64,000 bases of DNA from Trissonchulus latispiculum (GCA_030248195.1 JASAND010013174.1:42055-106054); one strand, 5' to 3'; positions 23,145 to 34,440 are shown, numbered from the stretch's first letter. Numbers and translations are program-made. Notes: generated from the letters alone by a model not told the origin.

Positions 23145-24130
23145 TATTGGGGGGGGGGGTCTAGATGGGAGGGCCACCCAAAATGGGGGAGACATATATA
23201 TATTTGGAAGCTTTTTCCAAATGTTTACGTTTTTACGTATAAAAAACTGCGAAAATTCGCTAAAAATGACTAATTTTAAGTGTTTTATTACGTAGCTAAA
23301 GTAGCGATAATTCCTTTAAGGATCAATCATTTCCTTAAAAATTTGGGGTAAAATAGTAAAATTTGGCGGCACTCTTTTGGGTTATGGGAGGAGGACTGAA
23401 TTTATGGAGACGGCATTTTGTGGGGGGGGGGGGGGCTCCTCGAATGGGGGGCTTCCACCCTCCCCCGCAGTTGAGATAAGCCAGTTACCCCCCTGTACTT
23501 CAGATAAATTTGTCACACCTATAGCAGTGTCAGGTGATTCCCACCTGATGCGTTGTTTATAGTCCACGCTAGCATAGAGGCAGCCATCTGTGGGCACTCG
23601 TTCTATTTAAAGCGGTTTTGACTTGACTTAGAATGAGTGCCTTATGCTGCCTTTTTCCCACAAGAGGGGGTGAGTGTCACGCAGTATGTTTCTTGTGCGC
23701 TGGGATAGTGGGGGCTTCCTCCATAAATTTGCGCCCCTACATGGGTTGCCTTCCCCGGAGTTGCCCTGGCTTATTTTTACTGGGGGGGGGGGGGTGGGGG
23801 GGCCGCCCCCCATTCGGCGACCTCCCCCCCCATTCGAGGAGCCTCCCCCCCGTGAAATGCCCCCCCATAAATTCCGACCTCCCCCCCCATAACCCCAAAA
23901 ATTGCCAAATTTTACCGTTTTTACCCTAAATTTTCAAAAAATTTTCCGGCTTCGCCGGATTTTTAACGAAATTTTCACTATTTTAGCCTAAAAACCACTT
24001 AAAATTATTCATTTTTTAGCGATTTTTACACATTTTTACACGAAAAACCCGCAAAAATTCGAAAATTTTTTCCAAAATATGCCCCCCCATTTTGGGTCAG
24101 CCCCCCCCATCGATGGGGGGGGGCCCATGA
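23145..24130. repeat. Large C-run/G-run inverted repeat
   Basis: The left part (G-run, GGGTCTAGATGGGAGGGCC, CCAAAATGGGGG, TTTCCAAATGTTTACG) returns inverted on the right (CCCCCCCATTTTGGGTCAG, TTTACACGAAAAACC). Runs of 7-13 G or C are frequent, with CCGGCTTCGCCGG at 23946-23958. Termini and target duplication could not be fixed. Long homopolymers make the assembly here less certain. Confidence 0.55.
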
Positions 24131-24575
24131 AGCCCCCCCATAAATTTTTGCCTAAAAATAAGCCAGGTTGCCCCCTCCCAGGATTCGGACCTTCCCCCCA
24201 GAATCTAAAAGTGACCAGAAAATAGGATTTTGAGTGTTGCACTTGAAATTTTTCCAGCTTCACCGGAGTTTTATGCGGTTCTTATCGCGGTCGCTAATTA
24301 AAGTTAAACATTGACTTAATTTTTTGTTCAGCAGTGAAAAATAGCTGTTTTAACCAGCATATTTTGAAAATATTTTGCCACCTCCAGACATTGATGTCTG
24401 TTGAGCCCGCCTTCGAGACTTTCCTTCTCCATAAACTTTGGCCTATGATAATGCTAGGCTAGTTGTGTATTATTTGATTGTTTCATTTCATTTCATATTT
24501 ACATTCATTTTATTTCTTTTATGTAGATAGATACGTACCTGATTCACCTGTTATTTTCTTGTTCTCCTATTCTAG

Positions 24576-24746
24576 GACAACATTTTCGCTCGTCCCTCCC
24601 CGCCTCCCCCGCCTTCAGAGGCGGCAGCCGCGCGTCAGCGTCCCACCTCCATTCTCAGCAGCGTGGACAAGCATCGGGAGCGCTGGCTGGACCAGGTGGA
24701 GAAGCAGCGTCAGAGCATCTTCAGGGACCATACCATGCTTAACTGA
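24576..24746 (+). CDS. TMEM9-like: TMEM9-like, C-terminal exon
   Basis: Acceptor TCCTATTCTAG before 24576; stop TGA at 24744-24746. Reads DNIFARPSPPPPPSEAAAA, then RQRPTSILSSVDKHRERWL, then DQVEKQRQSIFRDHTMLN. The final block matches the family C-terminus (human QRWKLQVQEQRKTVFDRHKM), which faces the cytosol. Confidence 0.94.
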   Translation, partial: DNIFARPSPPPPPSEAAAARQRPTSILSSVDKHRERWLDQVEKQRQSIFRDHTMLN

Positions 24747-26307
24747 GCAGCTTTATATTAATTGTACAAAAAATTGCTTTGGCTTTGTTATAAACTCCTT
24801 TGTCTACGTTTCGCTGTGATATAGACTGATGTGAACCGCTGGGAATTGCTAGCTAGCTAGCAGACGTTTCATGCAAGATTTGGGAAAAATTCAAGGTTCT
24901 GTGTATTAATTTTTCTGTCTAGAATTGTGTTGTTATTGTGTCCAAACTGTGCATTAATTGCACTTCCTGTTTTTGTTGTCCTAGGGTCTGTCTAAACGCA
25001 TCTTTCTTTTCCCTCAGCTATTTTGATTCGTAACCAGCTTTTAATCAGTTAGATTTGGGTTTAATGAAATGGCGTCAGAGCAAAATCTTTCAAAAGCAGC
25101 ATGGAGGAACTCTTTTGTTTCAGTTGATGCTGTCTAAATGTTTGTCGTTGCAATTAAGGGGGGGGGGGCTACGAACGGTTTTGCCCAACTGAGACCTGCC
25201 TTTTGACATATGATTAGCTAACATATCAAGGTTAAATAGTCCGTAGTGGGCATTATTGTATCTAACACACATCGATTCGGCACTATGCCAAATTCGAAAT
25301 TTTGGTGCGAAAAGTGGGTTATTGAAAAAGATTTTTCTGAACTCTGGTGGATTAACGGGTTGACCAATTCTGAAACTTTTTGCCACTGTTATTAGTACTA
25401 AATATTAAAATTATTCCGGCTTTCGAGCGTTGTTTCTTTCTTTAGCAATAACAGGTCAAAGTTTGAAATTTGGCAAAAAGTCAAAAAGTTGTGATGTGAC
25501 CGTGCGCCGTTTTTGATCTAATAAAATTGACAGCCCCTAGCCTACCCCAGCTTTTTACCAGTTATTAGGCTCTAATAGGGGCCAACTGTCGGTAAGTTTC
25601 GAGGGCTTTGGTTTTCTGGTTAGTGTGCCAGCTAACTTTTTGTTAAGAAATAACCCTTATTTTTATGCCTGAAAAGCTAGCTAAGCGCAGTAAAAAAGGG
25701 GTCAAAAAATTTTTGTCTCCGATTTTGCCGAAAAGGTGCTTATAGGGGTTATTTGGCCTGCTGAATCCGAATATGAAATTTGTTTTTCGATATGACGCTT
25801 CCTTCGTTCAGTATGCGCTTACAACTGTCTTAGAGCTTTTTGGAGCGATCGCCATCCATACTTCGAGAAATCAATCTAGCATTTCTAAACATCGGAGTAA
25901 TGTAATTGTAATGTAACATTGTAATGAGCCGAGTTTCAGCCGATTCTGCCACAGTACTTTGGAGTAATTGACTCACATCTTCGAAATGGCACCAAATAAC
26001 AACGACATTATTAATTAATGTAATTTAGTACTGCAAACGCAGGCATTAACGAAATCACGTCATTTTTTACGTAAGTTACGCCAGATACTTGGAGTATTAA
26101 TTGGAGCAAAGTTGGGTTCATTTGGTAAGCCACAGCTCATTAAACGTTAGTTAACTCCACCCGTATAGACCTACAACACCCAATTTTTCGCACTTTGACT
26201 GTATCGCACAGAAAAGAATACAATGGTCTTGAGATTTATTTTCACGATATCAAAGCACTATATGTCAGAACTATTTTTGGAAAATTTGGGTACCCCACCT
26301 TGCGCAT
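24747..26307. other. TMEM9 3' flank and intergenic DNA
   Basis: Contains the presumed 3' untranslated region and a half-copy of the MULE-like foldback core at about 25690-25830 (words GTCAAAAAATTTTTGTCTCC and CTTCCTTCGTTCAGTATGCG). No further gene is seen. Confidence 0.4.
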
Positions 26308-27506
26308 TAGTGATGTGGATCGGATCGGCAAAACCGATCCGATCCGCGATCCGGAGGCCGGATCGGATCGGATCGGATCGGATCGGTAGGCCTGCTGGAT
26401 CGGTTCGGATCGGATCGCTTGACTCAGTCGGATCGGCGATCCGACTTGATGTTACAACGCCACATAAATTAATGCCGACCTTACTCATATTTCTAACTAA
26501 ATTTGACTTCAGTGATGACACTGCTTGTTGCGCAAGCTGTTTAGCCCAATATTTTCCTTTTATCAGACAAGCTTACTGCTCTATTCTGTGTTTATCAGTT
26601 TTAGCACTTATTCAACAATTTTATAATAATGACATTGCAAGTTTCTAACACAAGTTCCTAAGTTTTTAACATACATTCTAACATTTCTAAAATTCATGTA
26701 AGTCTTCTTGTAATAATGCATCTGGTACATGTTGTATTGCAGAAGCAATATCTATTAATTAACCATGCTGTAAGCATTATTGAAAACATAAATAAGTGAA
26801 TTAGTGGACATGGACAACTCTCTCGAACGACATGTTGCCACTGTTGCCAAATTTTCAAAGTGAAGTTTTACAGTATAGAACTTTTTGTGGCTTTATCCAA
26901 AAGTCAAAGGAATCATCATAATCATCAGTGTCTATATAAAATTACTGTCACACAGTGATTTTAAACTTTTAGTAGTTAATTTTAGCTGGTACATAGATTA
27001 AGCTTCAGTTTCAGATGACGACATATTACAATTTGATTTCTTGTTTCACTTTGTTTTCCAAGTTGGAATTACATAGTTTTTAAAACTATGATTTCAGTGA
27101 TACGTTAAATTTGTATTGAACTATTTTAAGTTCGCATTGTTAAATCTTTTTTAGTAAATTTTGTACTAGGCTGTAGCGAGTATCGTATGGCTCAATCAAA
27201 TAATTTTACGTCTTCTTTTACTTCACAAGAGCTTAATAATGTTTTGTACAATCATGCATTTGTGCATCGTAACAATAAATGAAGAAATTTCAGTGAAACT
27301 AGTGTGTTAAGATGCTTTTGAAAATGCTAAACCCGACTTTAAATCCAGTTTCGCTTTGATCTTTTAAGAAGCCAATCCGGATCGCCGGATCGGATCGGAT
27401 CGACCGATCCAGGACCTGGATCGGATCGGATCGGATCGACAAATGATTTTGCTGGATCGTATCGGTTAAATTTTTAGCTGCCGATCCGATCCGATCCACA
27501 TCACTA
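26308..27506. mobile_element. hAT-type element with GGATC arrays
   Basis: Ends TAGTGATGTGGATCGGATCG and its inverse; perfect 8 bp target duplication TTGCGCAT (26300-26307, 27507-27514). GGATC/GATCC pentamer arrays occupy the first ~145 bp and last ~140 bp (26318-26445, 27372-27498). The ~900 bp centre is AT-rich and has no transposase frame. At 1199 bp it is almost the same size as the GGCCGG element at 29973-31174 (1202 bp). Confidence 0.93.
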
Positions 27507-27514
27507 TTGCGCAT

Positions 27515-28409
27515 AGCGATCAGTGCGAGGCGAAGTTTGCGTACTTGGTGTTGTCGAGCTTCGAGCTTTGCGCCGACAACACCAACTTCTGATGGATCCA
27601 CAGGAAGCTACACTGCATGGAATTCTTTCAAACTTTAAACTATTTCACACTAAACCTAATACTATTAGGGTGTCAAAAGACTAGCTAGCTTTTCAACATC
27701 GAACTTTTAGCGAAATTCGTAGCTCCCCCTTAATTACTGTTTATACCATCCCCTGTAAGAGGTTTCGTTTGTCGTTTGTTTGTCGTAATCTATGTAATGA
27801 TAACTTTCTATCTTGTAATGTTACTTGTTTAATCTTGATTTACATTACGCAGCTGTTGTCACTTCTAGAATCTGTGCTATTTATGATGCAGCGTTTGTTA
27901 AACACTGTCTGGCGGCTTACTTGTATTAAAATGCGTTGTTAATTGCACTGAGGTAGGAATTCTGAAGTTAACTGAGGCTTTATTTATCCGAAGTGATCTT
28001 GAGCTTTTCAAATCTTGCTGGAACCCTCTAGCGGAGTTTTGCATGAAATACTTTTTCTTGGATTTTATCCTGAAAGAAAGTGCAGACCATACGTAGTTTG
28101 CAATTTGCATCACTTCCCGTTGTGGGCCTTATAGGCCTGTAGTTATTTCTGTAAATTACATACATATAGTACGATACTACAACAACAATTTAGGTTCTCC
28201 CCACAGTGACTGTACCAGCTGTGTAGTACTTGTCTGTTCTCTGCTAAGAACAAGTGTGATGGAAGAGTTACTTTCAGTTGGTATGATAGTTGCCATTTTG
28301 CTGCATATTCGCGTTTCTTAAAATTGAGAGCGCTGTCAACTTTGTCAAGTTAACCAGTTAATACAGACCTAATTTAAATCAGAACAGCTAGCTTTGTCAG
28401 CTTGCCAGT
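27515..28409. other. Intergenic, convergent gene ends
   Basis: AT-rich DNA between the TMEM9-like and receptor genes. Includes the presumed 3' untranslated region of the receptor (minus strand). No coding frame with recognisable features. Confidence 0.4.
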
Positions 28410-28712
28410 TTAGTACCAATCATTGTTAAAGAACATAGCAATGATAATAAAGACAATCAATAAGTATATAAACATCATCAGATATTCCATGATTTCTACG
28501 ATATACAGAAGATCAAGTCGACTTTGCTCCATGTGGTGACTGGGTAATTCCCTTTTAAGTGATGTAAGGACGTCGAACAACTGTTGAGAAATATCCTGTA
28601 ATGTTGACGGACTGTGAATCACAGGGTTGTCCATGTTCAGATTACTAGAAGATTCCGGTTTCCGTAAATCGTTTCGGGTTACCGCTAGACTGACCAGGCT
28701 TCGAATGGTGCC
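28410..28712 (-). CDS. Cys-loop receptor, last exon (M4)
   Basis: Acceptor TTATTTTAG reads into GGC at 28712 (phase 0); the stop is at 28410. Encodes the end of the cytoplasmic loop and M4 (YLMMFIYLLIVFIIIAMFF), ending NNDWY. M4 at the extreme C-terminus is the family layout. Confidence 0.9.
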   Translation of the reverse strand, partial: GTIRSLVSLAVTRNDLRKPESSSNLNMDNPVIHSPSTLQDISQQLFDVLTSLKRELPSHHMEQSRLDLLYIVEIMEYLMMFIYLLIVFIIIAMFFNNDWY

Positions 28713-28995
28713 CTAAAATAAATCAAAACACTTGAAAATACTGTTTGAGCTTTCTGATTGTGGTTTATTAATAGCTAAATTACTGGCTTTTTTGATATTC
28801 ACCTTAATATTGTTGCTTTTCTATCGCTACTGCAATGGCCTCTACGAACAGCGAATTCATTCCATAAAGAATACGTAATTGCTAAGCGCTTAAGCTTCAC
28901 AATTATATAATGAGACTCGAACTCGACACTTTTCAGCTAACAAGATTTTCCCATTTTCCTTGTTCAGAACGATGCTTTCCTATCCATAGCTTTAC

Positions 28996-29180
28996 CTGAT
29001 TAGTCTGACTGTCATGATTGTTATGATTGATCAAAGATAAGATTTTTCTGTACAAACGGCCGGCTAGATCAAACACTATTGATTTCCGATTGTACAAGAT
29101 ATCATGTTCTAATTTAACAAAGAAACTGGAAGTAACTGTACTACAGCCAACTATAACCAGAAGGCTGAAGTAGTAGAGAC
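28996..29180 (-). CDS. Cys-loop receptor, M3 exon
   Basis: Acceptor TTTTGTTTCAG before the exon, donor AATCAG|GTAAAG after it. The split glycine codon G|GT joins PLIG of the M2 exon to LYYFSLLVIVGCSTV, the M3 helix, followed by the start of the short intracellular loop (KLEHDILYNRKSIVFD). Confidence 0.92.
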
Positions 29181-29972
29181 CTGAAACAAAATAATTTTGC
29201 ATTTGTCTATTAGTTGAAAATATGCAGCCAGTCAGCACCAGCAGTAGCTATTTTTGTATTTTTTTGCCAAGGTGCTCAGCATTTGTCAGGCACTCATTAA
29301 GGCCTATGGAATGCCGCCCTCCGTGGTCCGTTCAAAAAATTTGGACAAGAAAGTACGCAAAAGTTGTACCTGTTCACAAAAAAGGCTGCAAATTTAGTGT
29401 TTCAAATTATCGACCTATTAGCCTACTTTGCTCATGTTCTAAAGTAATGGAGTCAATAATTGATGAAGCAATTGCTAAATTTTTGGACGCGCAAGCTCTG
29501 ATATTTAGCCGGCAGCACGGCTTTCGCCCAAAACGATCTACTGTAACTCAGTTATTGCAAACACTAAACGAGTGGACACAAGAAGTTGATAACAAAAGGT
29601 TTGTGGACATACTGTACATGGATATTGCTAAAGCTTTCGACTCCGTCTCACATGAAAAGTTAATGATAAAGTTAAAAGCGTATGGTATAACCGGAAAGTT
29701 GCTGTGTTGGCTTAAAAGTTACTTATTTGGTAGAAAACAGTATGTTGTAGTGGGAGATACACAATCTGAATCTGTAAATGTTGTATCCGGTGTTCCTCAA
29801 GGCAGTATTCTAGGGCCGCGGCTATTTTTAATTTTTATAAATGATATTGAAAATTGCCTCGAGTTTATGTCTGCCCAAATTTTTGCTGACGACACAAAAT
29901 TCTATTTGCCTTATGCATTGCATACATCTTGTCATAATGTGCAATCTGATATAAACAATGTCGTGTCATGGG

Positions 29973-31174
29973 TAGGGTTGTGCGAGGGGCCGGTGGTGGG
30001 GCCGGCCCACCAAACGGCCCGGCCCCCATTTTATTTTCGGGGGCCGGCCCGCGGCCCGGCCCCCCAAATTGGGGGGCCGGGCCTAACACGGCCCCGGGGG
30101 CCGGTGACGGTCGCGGCCCCCACACCGGCCCCCGTTTCAATTTCATGCTGGAAAGTATGAAATTTGCCAAGTCTGACGTCCTATTCAAAAAAGATGTTAT
30201 TAGCTATTTTTTAATTTTAGCTTTCGGTAAACTATCAGATTTCACCTTCTATACATAACTTCTTGGAAATGCTTTCTTGGAAAACTTAGAAAATTATTGT
30301 CGAAACAAAGTATTAATCGGAAATCAGTTCTTATTTATCAAGATGTATAGACTGTATGCTGTTTATTAGAATCTGTTTTTATATATTCCTTGAGTTCCCT
30401 CTATCTCTTAAATTTCCCTCTATCTAATATTCCCTCTTTGATGGAAGCTATAGACATTTTTGTAGTTTTCTTACAAGAGTGATCCTGTACCGTTAGTTGC
30501 CGGTGGAGTTTTTCGTAATTTTTACAGACTGTTGTAGGATACTTTCTGGCAAACATTCAAATAGTAAAAATTACAAGAGTTTCCTTCCTGTGGTACATAA
30601 ATCTTAAGAAACCTGTAGTTTTGCTTGCAAGTTTTCGGCAGAACAAGACGAACCTTTAAATTTCTGTTAACCTGTATCTAGAAAAGGGGACAGAAGGGAA
30701 ATCTCCCTCCCTCTCTCTCCTCTCTCTCTCCCTCTCCCAAAATGTTTCCGGCGGGGAGTATACATTCCATTCTGTCTATTCTAACTCCTACATTTTTTAT
30801 TCTAACCTGTTTGATGTGCCACTGCACTGGCAAGATAGGTTAACTTGGGCAGGTATAGTATTGAAATAAGGTATTGGAGTCACTTATTTTCACAGAGCAA
30901 AGAAAATAACGCAATCTGGCAACGTAAGTGTATAAAATTATGCAAAAACTACTATTTTCAAATCATTATATTCATAAAGAAAATTTTTCTGGCATGGGGG
31001 CCGCGGGGGCCGGTGGTGAACTCAGCTCCGGGGGCCGGTGTTGAACACGGCCCCGGGGGCCGGTGGTGGGGCCGGCCCCCCAAATGAAGCGGCCCGGCCC
31101 ACGGCCCGGCCCCCCAATTTGGGGGGCCGGGGGCCGGCCCCGGCCCCACTTTTTTCGTATTGAGCACAACCCTA
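29973..31174. mobile_element. hAT-type element with GGCCGG arrays, inside the LINE
   Basis: Ends TAGGGTTGTGC and GCACAACCCTA; perfect 8 bp target duplication GTCATGGG (29965-29972, 31175-31182) made from the LINE reverse transcriptase sequence. About 160 bp at each end is a dense array of GGGGCCGGCC, GGCCCC and GGTGGTG words (29985-30135, 30998-31150). The ~860 bp centre is AT-rich and non-coding. Strong GC contrast with its own centre. Confidence 0.94.
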
Positions 31175-31658
31175 GTCATGGGCTGCTAATAATCAATTGG
31201 GCATCGCTTTTCAGAAATCCTGTATAATGCAACTGGGTTATCATAATCCGCATAGTGTATACTATTTTGGTAATGATGTTATCGAAACTGTTACTGAGAT
31301 GAAAGACCTTGGAATTGTAGTTATGTCTAATATGAAACCTTCTGCGCATTGTTTAAGAATTGCTAAAGCGGCTTTTCAAACGGTTAATCTGATTTTTAGA
31401 AATTTTCACTCTAAATCAGTCCCTTTTTTCGTAAAACTATACAAAACCTATATTCGACCAAAATTAGAGTACGCTAGTGAAGTTTGGAATCCTTACTTGA
31501 TCAAGGATATTCAAATAATTGAAAAAGTTCAAAGACGGTTTACCAAACGTTTGTTCGGTTTTAAAAATTTAACTTATTTAGAGCGCTTAGAACGACTAAA
31601 TTTAGAAACACTGGAAGTAAGAAGGTTGCGTCGTGATCTTGTGATGGTTTATAAAATT

Positions 31659-32326
31659 TTTTTTTTCGTACGCCCCACTCCAGTTGGATGTGCACCTGTT
31701 AGGAGTAGTGTCAGCCACGATAATTTTAGATTTTGTCTATTGGGGAAGGGTGATTGGCTGACACTGAATAATTGTCTTAACAATTACCCGAGGCGTTTAC
31801 CAAGGCTGGAGATTTGTCCATCACCGTCTATGTGATGAACGCACCTCGGCAGCTCCACCCGAAGGCGGCCGCCCCTTAACTCTCGGACAATTAATGACAT
31901 AGGCGGGAAGGGGGGATTGCTAAAGTCCGGTGCCAGCTGGCCCGTTTGAAAAACAAAACATTGAAATTTTGTCGAGGGATCCTTAGGATCCAAAGTCTCA
32001 TGTTTGCGGCCGATTGATGCAGATGGTACATTCTCCCAATCTGATCAGCCTTGTGTGTGCGTACAGCTTCACATTATAAGTTCAATATTTAAACAAATTT
32101 TAATAAGACAGAGACCCGGGGGGACCTTTTTCACCCCCCAAGCCTTGTCTTTAATAAAAATAAATTAAACTAACATACTTTGGGCTTGTTCTTACCACTC
32201 GCCTAGTAACCCCTGGCGAGCGAGGGGGCTCCTGGATGGGTGTTGTTGCTGTTGTGGCAGTTGTAGTTGCTGGTGTTGGGGCTGCTGTTGTTTTTGTTGC
32301 TGCTGTTGTTGTTGTTGGTGTTGTAG

Positions 32327-32361
<35 letters not shown>

Positions 32362-32522
32362 GCTGCTGTTGTTCTTGTTGTTGTTGTTGTTATTGTTGTG
32401 GCTAGTTGTTGTTGGCGGTTGCTGGAGCCTTCAGGGGATGGCTGCAAATTTCGAATAAATAATTCGAAATTTTTATAGAGCTGCAAAAACATTTGCAGCC
32501 ATCCCCCTCCAGCGCTGGATCC
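31659..32522 (-). mobile_element. Retroposon nested in the LINE, poly(A) on minus strand
   Basis: The 12 bp duplication GTTTATAAAATT flanks it (31647-31658, 32523-32534), and the left end begins with T8, i.e. a poly(A) tail on the minus strand. Inside are a (GTT)n tract on the plus strand (32305-32400), a 16 bp perfect hairpin stem GGGGATGGCTGCAAAT (32434-32449 with 32491-32506), and a palindrome CCAGCGCTGG next to its presumed 5' end. The long Thr-rich minus frame is only the translated microsatellite. Could be a SINE or a truncated LINE; its family was not recognised. Confidence 0.82.
32305..32400. repeat. (GTT)n trinucleotide repeat
   Basis: GTT/GCT triplet run inside the nested retroposon. 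It gives open frames on both strands (poly-Val, poly-Thr) that should not be taken for genes. Confidence 0.9.
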
Positions 32523-32922
32523 GTTTATAAAATTGTACATGGCTTAGTTGACTTAAATTTTAAAGATTTTTTCACTGTAAACAAAACTTCTTCGACGAGA
32601 GGTAACTCGTTAAAACTTTCTACAAAACAAAGTCGCTTGGAGATAAGAAAGCATTTCTTCTCACAAAGAGTCATTAAATACTGGAATAGTTTGAGTGATG
32701 ATATTGTACAGTCTGTGTCCCTACAAGTGTTTAAAAACCGTATCGCAAACATGAAGTTTCAGTCTCTCCCTGGGGGTCGGGTAACAGCAGTCGACCTTCG
32801 GCCCAACCCGAACCCAACCGGCCCATTTAATATTTAGTAAATTGTTTGTTACTTTGATTTTGATATTGTCATATGCCAGTTAATATTGATTTGTTTTTTC
32901 CTGCTGGTTTGTTGGCTGGTAT

Positions 32923-32948
32923 AATAAATCGTAAATCGTAAATCGTAA
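32923..32948 (+). repeat. (TAAATCG)3 LINE tail
   Basis: Three heptamers at the 3' end of the LINE; the duplicated copy at 33198-33715 has five. The two extra units account exactly for the 14 bp length difference between the duplicates. Confidence 0.88.
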
Positions 32949-33197
32949 GAGACGGAGGGGCGAAGGTCAAGGATAGAAAACTTGACCCCCAAGCAGTTCT
33001 GACGCACGGTTATTTCAGTCGCCCCCAGGGCAACCTCAGAGTTTGAAGGTGGACGCGGGTACCCGCGGGTACCCGCGGGTCCAGTGGACATGGACAGAAG
33101 GCTTGTCCACGTGGACAAACGTGGACAAATGTGGACAAATTTTCGTCACCTGTTTTTTTATAAAAGACGTTAAAATTCAACCTAACTTTATATATAT

Positions 33198-33715
33198 ATG
33201 GCTTAGTTGACTTAAATTTTGAAGATTTTTTCACTGTAAACAAAACTTCTTCGACGAGAGGTAACTCGTTAAAACTTTCTACAAAACAAAGTCGCTTGGA
33301 GATAAGAAAGCATTTCTTCTCACAAAGAGTCATTAAATACTGGAATAGTTTGAGTGATGATATTGTACAGTCTGTGTCCCTACAAGTGTTTAAAAACCGT
33401 ATCGCAAACATGAAGTTTCAGGCTCTCCCTGGGGGTCGGGTAACAGCAGTCGACCTTCGGCCCAACCCGAACCCAACCGGCCCATTTAATATTTAGTAAA
33501 TTGTTTGTTACTTTGATTTTGATATTGTCATATGCCAGTTAATATTGATTTGTTTTTTCCTGCTGGTTTGTTGGCTGGTATAATAAATCGTAAATCGTAA
33601 ATCGTAAATCGTAAATCGTAAGAGACGGAGGGGCGAAGGTCAAGGATAGAAAACTTGACCCCCAAGCAGTTCTGACGCACGGTTATTTCAGTCGCCCCCA
33701 GGGCAACCTCAGAGT
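33198..33715 (+). repeat. Second copy of LINE 3' end plus flank
   Basis: Repeats 32539-33042 almost exactly (period 659 bp), running through the LINE tail, about 80 bp of flank and the first six bases (CAGAGT) of the hAT end. Differences seen: two extra TAAATCG units and a few single bases. Bounded by TA tracts on both sides. Confidence 0.92.
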
Positions 33716-33716
33716 A

Positions 33717-33720
33717 TAAT

Positions 33721-33804
<84 letters not shown>
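33717..33804. repeat. (TA)n microsatellite, ~85 bp
   Basis: Long TA run that follows the duplicated LINE end. A frequent site of slippage and of assembly joins. Confidence 0.95.
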
Positions 33805-33805
<1 letters not shown>

Positions 33806-34156
33806 CGTGTTTATATTGGCTATTTTTGGTTTTCCATTGTTATGTTTTATTGTGCTGGCAACATTTTATGTGACTTTTTAGCTTTGCTGAACACATTTCT
33901 GTTTAAATCGCTTTAATACTGTGCACCTGCAGGCGTTGATGTGATACTATATTACTTGATGTTTGCTGGAAAAAGGAACCATAATGAACATATGTTATCT
34001 CACAATAATAGCAATGACTAAGGTGCTGGTTCGGGTTCGCACGTTTTTTGGGCTTTAAAAGCGCAATTGTTGTTGAAATTTATTCAAATTTGCTACAATA
34101 AATATCATTGGCGAACTCCAAGTATTAAGGAAGTTTATGAACGTTTAATATTACTA

Positions 34157-34440
34157 CTACCATGGTTTAAGCCGTTTAAGCGCGGTGATTTTACGCGGCT
34201 TAACGAACAGGCAATTTGAACTGAATTTTAAGTCATTGGCCTAAACGGCATAAACTAAATTATTTATGAAAAGGAGATCGGCTTAAACGGCTTAATTTTA
34301 AGCCACTGCATTTTTAAGCCGGTGTGCTTTGCTTTTTATGAAAAGGATTCATCTTAAAGTTTAAGCCAATGGTTATTTAGGAAAAGGTCGGTTTAAACGG
34401 CTTAAATTTTTATCTCGCCTAAAGGCGAGATAGCTATATT
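34157..34440. repeat. TTTAAGCCG/CGGCTTAA word cluster
   Basis: GGTTTAAGCCGTTTAAGC, ACGCGGCTTAACG, CGGCTTAAACGGCTTAA and TTTAAACGGCTTAAATT recur in both orientations. The related words at 38378-38390 (CCGTTTAAGCGC) suggest a decayed element with word-array ends like the hAT group. No termini or duplication found. Confidence 0.5.

Larger units (their letters stand above)
9277..24746 (+). other. TMEM9-like: TMEM9-family gene, spliced, 5' exon missing
   Basis: Four exons (9277-9386, 13596-13713, 22523-22651, 24576-24746) join in frame through AG/GT borders and match the TMEM9 family in order: the luminal CHCVCPNPSVVNGT block (vertebrate RCKCICP-type), the CNCFDVVLP...CARCECTY cysteine block, one membrane span ending LIFLDPLFRR, and the C-terminal HRERWLDQVEKQRQSIF motif. 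TMEM9 proteins are single-span proteins of late endosomes and lysosomes, reported to act with the V-ATPase and as partners of endolysosomal CLC exchangers (known from vertebrates, not shown here). About 175 residues are recovered, close to the family size of about 180, lacking only the signal peptide. The introns are 4.2, 8.8 and 1.9 kb and full of miniature transposons; intron 2 also hosts an antisense nested gene. Confidence 0.93.
29330..32950 (+). mobile_element. CR1/Jockey-like LINE, 5'-truncated and twice interrupted
   Basis: Pieces at 29330-29972, 31183-31658 and 32535-32950 form one element. The first carries reverse transcriptase motifs in order: VVPVHKKG, NYRPISLLCSCSKV, QHGFRPKRSTVTQ, DIAKAFDSV (motif A), GVPQGSILGPRLF (motif B) and FADDTKFY (catalytic motif C). 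The second carries LYKTYIRPKLEYASEVWN, the third the C-terminal block KYWNSLSDDIV. The endonuclease and 5' half are absent. A heptamer tail (TAAATCG)3 at 32923-32948 closes the 3' end, as CR1/L2-type elements end in short tandem repeats. It lies in the receptor intron antisense to the gene. Frames are open across each piece, so the insertion is not very old, but it cannot be active as it stands. Confidence 0.9.

Noticed and set aside
29865..31179. Gly/Pro/Ala-rich frames around 30000 and 31000
   Set aside because: Translated GGCCGG arrays of the hAT element; present on both strands.
32151..32540. Poly-Thr / poly-Val frames
   Set aside because: Translated (GTT)n microsatellite inside a retroposon.
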